This document shows positions 36,501 to 43,637 of a DNA stretch of 64,000 bases, one piece after another. The notes under the pieces were generated by a model. It saw nothing but the letters and a program-made list of their open reading frames with translations. It was not told the origin of the DNA and did not search any database. Position 1 is the first letter of the stretch; each line of letters starts with the position of its first letter. Made by a program: the position numbers and the translations under genes. Source of the DNA: Prevotella sp. (lineage in GTDB: Bacteria > Bacteroidota > Bacteroidia > Bacteroidales > Bacteroidaceae); NCBI GenBank assembly GCA_017471465.1, contig JAFUTI010000009.1:1-64000 (forward strand), in the 5' to 3' direction.

Positions 36501-37051
36501 TTGTGGCATCTGATGTGGAGACAGAAGGCTATGTCACATTGACCAAAGTCGGAAAGGTAAGGGGAAATGGCTGGCAGTCGGCGGTACTGTTGAAGGCTGA
36601 TGCGGCGGCCACATATAGTATACCTGTAACAGATGCCGACAGTGAGGGTATTGTTAACTATGGAAGCAGTAAAGGCGGAAATAGCAATAACTACTTCATG
36701 GCAACCTTATGGAATAACAGTGAAGCGGGCTATAACGGCGCTACATTAGCAAGCTCTACCAATGGCTATACTAACTACATTCTGGGTAAGGACGATAGTC
36801 ATGCGATAGGTTTCTATAAAGCCAATTCTAACCCGATTGCTTCAGGGAAGGCTTTCTTGCATTTGCCCGATGAGTTTGTTCCCACTGACAATTCCCGTAT
36901 CTCGTTAGTGCTTGATGGTGAAACTACGAGTATGAAGGATGTGTGGAGTGAGAAGACAGAAAGACTGTATTACGATTTGCAAGGCCGTCGGATAAAGAAT
37001 CCAACAAAAGGCTTCTATATCGTAAACCATAAGAAAGTGTTGGTAAGATAA
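33524..37051 (+). CDS. Rhamnogalacturonan lyase, PL11 family, with extra C-terminal domains
   Basis: 1175 residues. After a signal peptide the PL11 core (about 22-670) has its propeller with repeated calcium loops (VGDLDGDGEFE, VADFDGDGCAE, VADLDGDGKDE), the LGHGDAQHVGKFLPDREG motif, GDWREEF, and the closing NIGYNQPPNLGYYLGPD. PL11 cleaves rhamnosyl-galacturonosyl bonds in rhamnogalacturonan-I by beta-elimination. Residues about 680-1140 add beta-rich modules not found in the shorter PL11 at 37955, and the protein ends with YYDLQGRRIKNPTKGFYIV. The extra part is AT-richer than the core, suggesting a mosaic. Confidence 0.92.
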   Translation: MMKKWVFLVMLAASVLSVKAQTAKATDRGLWASIATKQSGDDLTTNGNWKAYYGKVLVSWRMLPGDNRNTSFDLYRKIGSSAEIQLNTAETPITNTCFQDADLSSFSSDVTYRLTYAGRSETLATYTIKSAQLTAGRPYLSIPLKDTKDVCGTDSVVYQANDVSVGDLDGDGEFEIIVKRLQTTRRASTDNSIRDEFGVGASYSLPDVLYAVIWDAYKLDGTFLWRVKGGPGIILGNSSSFAVADFDGDGCAEMIIRTCEGTVFGDGTEIGDTNGDGKIDYRTWGNLGTTHEGYIDHYNSDGPEFISVIDGKTGRELARDNFIARENSASWGDEYWKRACSFRVGQAYLDGIDKLPSLVLGRGVYNRSVLEAWDYRNGQLTKRWRFDSAASGGSDKNKDGQPNSAYAGQGNHSYTVADLDGDGKDEIMYGSMAIDDDGYGLWTTGLGHGDAQHVGKFLPDREGLQMFHCLESGVTMVALHDAKDGSVIWKKEGSEANDCGRCMVADVDPSSPGCEFWWAGSNAYSQTGDTDLGYKPSSCNAAIWFDGTLTRQLINENTINNDRNGGRTFTIYRYDEKFINGTKSNPCWYGDFVGDWREEFIVPDQTRLNDLKIFSTWYPTDHQFPWLMTDHTYLMGVLNENIGYNQPPNLGYYLGPDLVSDDEAWEAFNQINAVDDSDDSEKTYIEPGTYTFTNINAKGVSWGVGHSTMFDNSDDDHPFFSITDGGNTINFRNAQPFTDSNSNSIDWSDVLAASSDATVFITSTSGKSGIGTNKNNTGYLLVKNLKADDQLTINVSSYWGQFYLMGYGQTGVAQIEGVTTDEASPGFSNNTVTKTITSDGHVIIKIVSTSSSSPCTLAGIVISRTGVETMSAPSASVSSYDNHTIAVVPGLSTKQEATVTTYYSTTTDVYNEENKNTDWNEVDEGHTVSFSYPDDHGKTFCFVSVSSSGATSSVFTMTSLSLYKQVTISADLYATYSFDKHLDFTNVSGLSAFVASDVETEGYVTLTKVGKVRGNGWQSAVLLKADAAATYSIPVTDADSEGIVNYGSSKGGNSNNYFMATLWNNSEAGYNGATLASSTNGYTNYILGKDDSHAIGFYKANSNPIASGKAFLHLPDEFVPTDNSRISLVLDGETTSMKDVWSEKTERLYYDLQGRRIKNPTKGFYIVNHKKVLVR

Positions 37052-37087
37052 CAGTATGTGGCGAATGAAATATTATTGATTAGAGCT

Positions 37088-37264
37088 ATGAAAAAGATTT
37101 ATTGCGCACCAGCAGTCTCAATAACAGAAGTGGGGATTAATAGTATGATACTGTCAGGTTCCATTACAGTAAATGATGAGGGTGGTGCTATTGTGGTCAG
37201 CAACGACCTTATTGAAGGGGCGGCCATGGGGCGGCAAAACTTCTCTATCTGGGATCTTGAGTAA
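37088..37264 (+). CDS. 58-residue peptide, family A member 2
   Basis: Homologue of the peptide at 33318: starts MKKIYCAPAVSI, has ILSGSITVN in the middle and ends GRQNFSIWDLE. Shared positions include MK-IY--P at the start, L-GS in the centre and F-S-WD-E at the end. It follows the PL11 stop by 36 bp and precedes another secreted protein by 24 bp. The ATG at 37088 is chosen because the start of similarity coincides with it. Function unknown. Confidence 0.7.
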   Translation: MKKIYCAPAVSITEVGINSMILSGSITVNDEGGAIVVSNDLIEGAAMGRQNFSIWDLE

Positions 37265-37288
37265 TAAACAACAAAACTAGAATAACGT

Positions 37289-37936
37289 ATGAAAAAAATA
37301 AATTCGAAGGTGGCTGTTCTCATGGTCTTAATGAACATGACAGCCTTGACAACAACTGCACAGAAAGTGTATTATTTCAAACAGTGGACCATAGATGCCG
37401 GACAGAGTGCTTACACAGAATACATGAGCGACGAAAAGGTGGAGGGCGTTGACCTGTTAAATACTGCCAACGAACCGGTAGCTCTCTACTACATCAGTGA
37501 CCTGTCAGCTAGCGATGTGACATTGGAGTTGGACCGCCACTTTGCCGTAAGCAATAACATCCCTACGAACACGTTCTACTTCACCAACAGCAGTAATTGT
37601 GGTGGTCTGTATGCCTACGGCTCTGTGTCTGAGGATACGTACTTCTCGGTTGTCAACCTGAAGAAAGGCGACGTGGTGCGCGTCGTCTATAATGGCACCA
37701 TACTGAAGTATGCCAACACAAACTACACCTACACTTGGAACTCAAGCTGGAACATGGCCCTCAAGGCTCTTTACGCCTATAATGAAAAGAACGGCAGCAG
37801 CGGAATAGCTGATGCTGAGGTAAAAGCGAAAAGTGCTGACAACGTCATCTACGACCTGCAAGGCCGCAGAATGCAATCCAATCATCTGCCACGAGGCTTG
37901 TTCATTCGCAATGGAAAGAAAAACATCGTCAAGTAG
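37289..37936 (+). CDS. Small secreted protein with C-terminal tail
   Basis: 215 residues. Signal peptide (VLMVLMNMTALTTTAQ), then one beta-rich domain (about 27-165) with many Tyr, Asn and Thr residues, then the tail IYDLQGRRMQSNHLPRGLF and a basic end. No enzyme motif is recognised. Position between two PL11 lyases suggests a pectin-binding or accessory role, which is inference. Confidence 0.65.
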   Translation: MKKINSKVAVLMVLMNMTALTTTAQKVYYFKQWTIDAGQSAYTEYMSDEKVEGVDLLNTANEPVALYYISDLSASDVTLELDRHFAVSNNIPTNTFYFTNSSNCGGLYAYGSVSEDTYFSVVNLKKGDVVRVVYNGTILKYANTNYTYTWNSSWNMALKALYAYNEKNGSSGIADAEVKAKSADNVIYDLQGRRMQSNHLPRGLFIRNGKKNIVK

Positions 37937-37954
37937 CAGTCTACATCAATATTT

Positions 37955-40054
37955 ATGAGAACAAGACTGGCCTTCCTCCTCTTGCTTTCTACCATCGGAA
38001 CATCGGCACACTCCCTCATAGAACGACTGGATCGTGGCCTGGTGGCTATCAAGAGTGGTAGCAATACTTTTCTCAGCTGGCGCGTGCTGGCCGACGATAC
38101 TAACGACGTGACGTTCGACGTGCTTCGCAACGGCACGGTGGTAAAGAGTGCACTGACCGTGAGCAATTGTTTGCTCACGGGCTACAGTGCCTCCAATCAG
38201 TTTCAAGTGGTGGTGAAGCAGGGTGGGGAACCCGTTGAGGCCACTGCCCCCGTTAGGGCATGGACCGATGTCTTCACTACGCTGAAGACCGACCGGCCGG
38301 CCTCGCAGCCAGACTATCACTATTTTCCTAATGACTGTTCAGTTGGCGACCTTGACGGCGACGGTGAATATGAGATTGTGGTGAAGTGGGATCCCTCGAA
38401 CAATCAAGACAACTCGAAGAGCGGCAAGACAGGCAACGTCTATCTGGATGCTTACAAGCTCGACGGCACCAAATTGTGGCGCATCGACCTGGGACAGAAT
38501 ATCCGCGCCGGTGCCCACTACACACAGTTCCTGGTCTACGACTTCAATGGCGACGGACGTGCCGAGCTGGTCTGCAAGACCTCCTTGGGCAGTGTGGACG
38601 GACAAGGTAACTATGTGAATAAGGCTACCGATGACACGAACATCAGTGGTCGCAGCAACATAGTGCGCTATGCCAATGATAGTGGATACATACTCAACGG
38701 ACCGGAATTCCTGACCGTCTTCGAGGGAACGACGGGACGCGCCATACATACCATCTGGTATAATCCTAATCGCGGCTGCACCTTTAACAAGGTGGCGGTA
38801 CCCTCAGCTTCAGAACTTAAAACACTCTGGGGGGACAACTACGGCAACCGCTGTGACCGCTTCCTGGCCTGCGTGGCCCATCTCGACGGAGCAGACAAGC
38901 CTGCCTCGGCCGTGATGTGCCGCGGCTACTACACACGTTCTTATCTTTGGGCCGTAGACTTCGACGGTGAGCGGCTCAGCACTCGATGGATTCACGGCTC
39001 GGTGAGCAAGTCACAGGTTGAGCGCACCGATGCTGACGGCAATAAGCAGACGCGCACCTACAGCACGAACACATCGGGCATTGGCAGCAGTTATACGGCC
39101 TACGGCCAGGGTTGCCACTCGGTGAGCGTGGGCGATGTTGACGGTGACGGCTGCGATGAGATTATCTATGGCTCGGCAGCTGTCGACAACGACGGCTGGC
39201 TGCTGCATACCACTGGTCTGGGCCACGGCGATGCGTTGCACCTCTCCGACCTGATGCCCGACCGCGAGGGACTGGAGGTGATGATGGTGCACGAAGAGTC
39301 GCCCTACGGCTGGAGCGTGCGCGATGCCAGGACGGGCGAGCTGATCATTCACCACAAAGGCATCAGCGACACGGGTCGAGGCATTGCTGCCGACATCTAC
39401 GCTGACCATCGCGGCTTTGAGTTCTGGCACAGCGACGACATGGACTTGGCAACGCAGTACGACAAGCAGGGCCCAATGAACATCTACAGTAGCGGCGACG
39501 AGGTGGTGGGCAACTATGTGAGGAACTATCCCTTCTATAACTTCCGTATCTACTGGACGGGCGACCTGCAGGATGAACTCTTCGACAAGGGTGCCTTGAA
39601 CGACGGTAAGTGGCAGCGCCTGCTCACCTGCAACAAGTTTGGCAACTCCGTCACCTACGGATCGAAAGCCACGCCGCAACTCAGTGCCGACATTCTGGGC
39701 GACTGGCGCGAGGAACTCATTCTCTTCGACTATACTGACTCCTGCACGCTGAATATTTTCTCGACTGTCCTGCCCACCGAACACCGCATCCCCACGCTGA
39801 TGCACGACCACATCTACCGCATGTCGGTCGCTTGGCAGAATGTGGGCTACAACCAGCCGCCCCATCTGGGCTACTTCCTGCCCGACTACAAGGAGCACCA
39901 ACAGGCGTTGACAGGTATTAGGAATTTGGACGATACTGAGGAAGAGATTTCACAGCGTTTCGACCTGTCTGGCCGATGTGTCAGTGCTGGCAAGGGTAAA
40001 GGAGTGTATATCGTGAAGAAAGGTTCTGACGTAGCAAAAGTGGTAAGCCGATGA
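37955..40054 (+). CDS. Rhamnogalacturonan lyase, PL11 family
   Basis: 699 residues. Signal peptide, then the PL11 propeller with calcium loops (VGDLDGDGEYE, VYDFNGDGRAE, VGDVDGDGCDE), GLGHGDALHLSDLMPDREG, ILGDWREEL and NVGYNQPPHLGYFLPDY. Compared with the 1175-residue paralogue it lacks the added modules and keeps only a short tail (QRFDLSGRCV...GVYIVKKG). Cleaves the rhamnogalacturonan-I backbone in the periplasm or at the surface. Overlaps the next gene by 4 bp. Two PL11s in one cluster may divide endo- and exo-action. Confidence 0.93.
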   Translation: MRTRLAFLLLLSTIGTSAHSLIERLDRGLVAIKSGSNTFLSWRVLADDTNDVTFDVLRNGTVVKSALTVSNCLLTGYSASNQFQVVVKQGGEPVEATAPVRAWTDVFTTLKTDRPASQPDYHYFPNDCSVGDLDGDGEYEIVVKWDPSNNQDNSKSGKTGNVYLDAYKLDGTKLWRIDLGQNIRAGAHYTQFLVYDFNGDGRAELVCKTSLGSVDGQGNYVNKATDDTNISGRSNIVRYANDSGYILNGPEFLTVFEGTTGRAIHTIWYNPNRGCTFNKVAVPSASELKTLWGDNYGNRCDRFLACVAHLDGADKPASAVMCRGYYTRSYLWAVDFDGERLSTRWIHGSVSKSQVERTDADGNKQTRTYSTNTSGIGSSYTAYGQGCHSVSVGDVDGDGCDEIIYGSAAVDNDGWLLHTTGLGHGDALHLSDLMPDREGLEVMMVHEESPYGWSVRDARTGELIIHHKGISDTGRGIAADIYADHRGFEFWHSDDMDLATQYDKQGPMNIYSSGDEVVGNYVRNYPFYNFRIYWTGDLQDELFDKGALNDGKWQRLLTCNKFGNSVTYGSKATPQLSADILGDWREELILFDYTDSCTLNIFSTVLPTEHRIPTLMHDHIYRMSVAWQNVGYNQPPHLGYFLPDYKEHQQALTGIRNLDDTEEEISQRFDLSGRCVSAGKGKGVYIVKKGSDVAKVVSR

Positions 40055-42546
40055 AAAGACTCCTGTTCCTGACCGTTCTGTTCTGCTCTCTCTCGCTATG
40101 GGCCAACTGCTATCACAGCATCCGTCCGGGCCAGTTGTGGCTTGACACGAGCGGAAAGCCCATCCATGCCCACGGCTTCCAGATCTTCGTGGGCGATGAC
40201 GGCATGTACTATTGGTATGGTGAGAATAAAGAATATACACATCTGGGCTCGAACGTGTGGACATGGGGTGTTCGTGCCTACCGCTCACGCGACTTTTACA
40301 ACTGGGAGGACATGGGACTCATCATCGAGCCCGACACCGTCAACCCACTATCACCCCTGCACTACTCGCAAACGCTCGACCGTCCACACATCTTGTACAA
40401 TAAAGGAACGCGCAAGTGGGTATGCTGGATCAAGTCGATGGATACCGACGGCTTCTTTGTCGTGCTGCAGGCCGACCGCTTTGAAGGGCCTTACACGCTG
40501 GTACGCCAGTTTAAGCCCGAGGGCTTCGGCGTGGGCGATTTCGATATGTATGCCGATCCTGAGACGGGCAAAGGCTATGTGTGGTTCGAACGCCCTCATT
40601 GGGAACTAATCTGTGCCGAACTGGCCGATGACTACCTTGGCACAAACGGAACATACTCAGAACACTTCGTGGGCATACGGCCGCCCTTCACTCGTGAGGC
40701 ACCGGCTCACTTCGTCTATCAGGGTCGCCACTACATGTTCACCAGTGGCACCACGGGCTATGTGCCTAATCCCTCGCAGGTGTGCGTCTTCGATGACTAT
40801 CATGGTGAGTATATAAATCTTGGCAGTCCGCACATCGATGACAAGTTCGAAGATTCCTTCGGCTCGCAGATTACCAGCGTTCTTAAGATTCCCAACACAA
40901 ATATCCATATAGCCCTTGCCGACCGTTGGCTGCCCCAATACTGGCAGACCGACGTGCCGCAACGCACCATGAAGAACAAGGAGAAGGCCTACTTGAACCA
41001 CAATCCCTTCGACCGCGATTTTACTATTCCGCAGGTGAAGGATAAGACGGGAGTGAAGCGTAGCAGGTGGGACACCACCGACTCGGCTAGATATGTCTTC
41101 CTGCCTATCACGTTTGATGTCGAAAGGAAACCTGTAATAAAGTGGCACGACGAGTGGCGATTAGAGGATTACACCGTTCCTAACAGCCTGCAAGTGGGGT
41201 CGCAAGCTATGCCCGACACAATATATCCCATCGTGGCACCATTTGATATGCCACGGTTGCAACGGCCAGTTATTAAAGGTAAGAAGATTGAAGTAAGGAT
41301 GAGCGGCAAGGGTGAGTCGACCAAGCTTATCCAGCAAGCCATCGACAAACTGGCCCGTCAGGGTGGGGGACGGGTGGTCATACCTGCCGGTCGGTGGCTC
41401 ACGGGGCGCATCGAACTGAAATCGGGTGTGGAGTTGCATCTCAGTGAGGGCTGCGAACTGCATTTAAGTGGCAAGGTTGAAGACTATCTGCCCGTGGTGT
41501 TTACCCGCGATGAGGGCATAGAACTCTATTCGCTGGGTGCTTTTATCTATGCCAACGGGGCAGAGAATATCGCTGTGACTGGCAAGGGGCGTATTGTGGG
41601 CCCTTCGACTGACTGCGAGATTTATCAGGTGAACAAGGAAAAGGCGTTAAATATAGAGTTATTAGTCGATGCTGCCACACCCGTCGAAGAGCGCATCTTC
41701 GACGGTAAGGCGCATCAAGGCGAAGTGTTCCTGCCAAAGAGCATTGCCCCCATCAATTGCAAGAACGTGCTCATTGAGGGCATCACCATCGACCATAGCC
41801 TCTATTGGAACGTTGTGCCACAATACTGCGAGAACGTCATCATTCGTGGCGTGACGGTCAACAGCTTCGGTCATGGCCGTACCGACGGCATTGATATTGA
41901 GTCGTCGAAGAATGTGCTCGTAGAGTACTGCACGCTGGACTGTCAGGACGATTGCTACACCATGAAGAGCGGCCGCAACGATGATGGCTTGCGAGTGGGC
42001 TTGCCAACGGAGAACGTGGTGCTTCGCTATAATCTGGCGCTGCGTGGTGCCGGCGGCATCGTCTGTGGAACTGAACTTGCCGGTGGCGTACATAATATTT
42101 ATATGCACGACTGCGTTTTTAATGGTACAGATCAGGCTTTCCGCTTCAAGACGTTGCGTAAGCGTGGTGGCGGCGTAAGGAATGTGACAATTGAGCGCGT
42201 GCGTGTCAACGTCACCGGCCCGGCCTTCTATTGCGACATGCTGGGCAGCGTGAAATGGGGCGGCGATCAGGCCCGCCGCTACGGCAAGGAAGGCAAGGAA
42301 ACAGCCACCGAGGAAGAGATTGCCGCCCTGCGCACGCCCTACACCCCCGACTTCCACGACATCACCATCCGCGACGTGGTTGTAGAGCATTGCGGCAAGT
42401 TCATCTCCGCCATCGGCTTGCCCGAACAGCCCCTGCGCCACGTGCTCATACAGAATGCACAGGTGAGGGCCGGCGAACTGGGCGTGATGCGCGATGTGGA
42501 GGACTTCCTGCTGGAGAACGTACAGATAGAGCAGATAGGCAAATGA
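40051..42546 (+). CDS. Natural fusion of a GH43-like domain and a GH28 polygalacturonase
   Basis: 831 residues with signal peptide. The first half (about 20-380) is a five-bladed propeller of GH43 type (GQLWLDTSGKPIHAHG, Trp-Tyr-Gly-Glu-Asn, YSQTLDRPHILYN, FDMYADPETGKGYVWF), near the exo-galactanase-like subgroup. The second half (about 410-831) is a GH28 beta-helix: TDGIDIESSKNV, DCQDDCYTMKSG, GGIVCGTELAGG and FRFKTLRKRGGG correspond to the family's NTD, DD, G-H-G-like and RIK motifs. Predicted to remove galactose-type side groups and galacturonic acid from pectin in one polypeptide. Overlaps both neighbours by 4 bp. Confidence 0.88.
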   Translation: MKRLLFLTVLFCSLSLWANCYHSIRPGQLWLDTSGKPIHAHGFQIFVGDDGMYYWYGENKEYTHLGSNVWTWGVRAYRSRDFYNWEDMGLIIEPDTVNPLSPLHYSQTLDRPHILYNKGTRKWVCWIKSMDTDGFFVVLQADRFEGPYTLVRQFKPEGFGVGDFDMYADPETGKGYVWFERPHWELICAELADDYLGTNGTYSEHFVGIRPPFTREAPAHFVYQGRHYMFTSGTTGYVPNPSQVCVFDDYHGEYINLGSPHIDDKFEDSFGSQITSVLKIPNTNIHIALADRWLPQYWQTDVPQRTMKNKEKAYLNHNPFDRDFTIPQVKDKTGVKRSRWDTTDSARYVFLPITFDVERKPVIKWHDEWRLEDYTVPNSLQVGSQAMPDTIYPIVAPFDMPRLQRPVIKGKKIEVRMSGKGESTKLIQQAIDKLARQGGGRVVIPAGRWLTGRIELKSGVELHLSEGCELHLSGKVEDYLPVVFTRDEGIELYSLGAFIYANGAENIAVTGKGRIVGPSTDCEIYQVNKEKALNIELLVDAATPVEERIFDGKAHQGEVFLPKSIAPINCKNVLIEGITIDHSLYWNVVPQYCENVIIRGVTVNSFGHGRTDGIDIESSKNVLVEYCTLDCQDDCYTMKSGRNDDGLRVGLPTENVVLRYNLALRGAGGIVCGTELAGGVHNIYMHDCVFNGTDQAFRFKTLRKRGGGVRNVTIERVRVNVTGPAFYCDMLGSVKWGGDQARRYGKEGKETATEEEIAALRTPYTPDFHDITIRDVVVEHCGKFISAIGLPEQPLRHVLIQNAQVRAGELGVMRDVEDFLLENVQIEQIGK

Positions 42547-43637
42547 GAACCTTTTTTTCTATCGTCATCATGCTGGTCAGCCTTGGCCCTGGGGCACAAG
42601 AGACCATTTCGCTCAACGGACAGTGGCTGATGGGCGAGGGGAGAAATTATGTGGAGACGGTCACCGTGCCGGGTATTCATACGGACCCGACATGGATGAA
42701 CAACGACACGCTGTGGTACAAGCGTACGGTGACGCTGCCACGTGGCAGGTGGACGCACGCCACGCTGGAACTGAAAGGCGCTCGCTTTGCACCAGCAGTG
42801 TTTGTCGATGGTGTCGAGGTGTCGCGCAGCGGTGGCGGTATGGCTCCGACATTCCATCTGCTGAAGGGCAGGCACGTGAAGCCCGGCAAGACCGTTACCA
42901 TAGAGATAGCGCTGACATCCCTGAAGCAGTTACCCAAGACCGATGCATCGTATATAGCAGTGAGCGACCACTGGCGGTCGAACATCTCATCATCGCTGTG
43001 GGACGATGTGTTCCGCGCCACCGTGCCCACCAATGTCAGCAAGGCTCGCATCTATACACCCGTTGATGAGACCGAACTGAGAACTATGCTTGCTCAGCAG
43101 GACCTGATTATCAGCGAAAAGCCAGAACAAGCTGATGTAATCCTGCTCTCGGCCCTTTCTTGGAACCGTATAGCAAAGGGTGACAGCATCGTCAACTGGA
43201 TTATTGAGCAAGCCATCAACCGCGGTATCAGCGTCGTGATGCTCGACGTGGGACCGCAATCGCTGGGCAAGGGATATCCCATTGAGGGGCAGAGTCTGAA
43301 GAGCCTGCTCAATCCTCCATCGGTCAGCAATCCCCGTTTGCAGGACTATCGCCTCTTCGGCAGCATCATCTTTCATTTTAAGGAGGCTGCCGAGGCTGAG
43401 ACCAATCTATTCCCCGACGTAAAGAATAACTCGTTGTGGAAACGATTGCCTGCCGACTATCGTGGCATGTGGAACGGATTGCGCGGCGACCTCGTCGTGC
43501 CGGCCTGGGAGATGGAGGTACAGGGCGTGAATGCCGACCTCGACAATACAGGAAAATCCTTTGAGCGTCGCTATGACGAGACTGCCGTACAGATGGTGCT
43601 TAACATGATAGAACAAGTATTGACAAGCCATGAATAG
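42543..43637 (+). CDS. GH2-like protein without a catalytic barrel
   Basis: 364 residues. Signal peptide, then a GH2-type sugar-binding jelly roll (about 20-165: ISLNGQWLMGEGRNYVETVTVPGIH, VFVDGVEVSRSGGG), followed directly by an alpha/beta domain like the glutamine-amidotransferase-type C-terminal domain seen in other GH2-like proteins (VNWIIEQAINRGISVVMLDVGP, PAWEMEVQGVNADLDN). The immunoglobulin and TIM-barrel portions that hold the active site are missing. ATG overlaps the previous stop. It may be an accessory binding protein or the remnant of an enzyme. Confidence 0.65.
   Translation: MRTFFSIVIMLVSLGPGAQETISLNGQWLMGEGRNYVETVTVPGIHTDPTWMNNDTLWYKRTVTLPRGRWTHATLELKGARFAPAVFVDGVEVSRSGGGMAPTFHLLKGRHVKPGKTVTIEIALTSLKQLPKTDASYIAVSDHWRSNISSSLWDDVFRATVPTNVSKARIYTPVDETELRTMLAQQDLIISEKPEQADVILLSALSWNRIAKGDSIVNWIIEQAINRGISVVMLDVGPQSLGKGYPIEGQSLKSLLNPPSVSNPRLQDYRLFGSIIFHFKEAAEAETNLFPDVKNNSLWKRLPADYRGMWNGLRGDLVVPAWEMEVQGVNADLDNTGKSFERRYDETAVQMVLNMIEQVLTSHE

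Noticed and set aside
42231-42542. Upstream extension of the 364-residue GH2-like protein
   Set aside because: The extension overlaps the GH28 coding region in another frame and would place the signal peptide in the middle; the ATG at 42543 gives a proper signal peptide.
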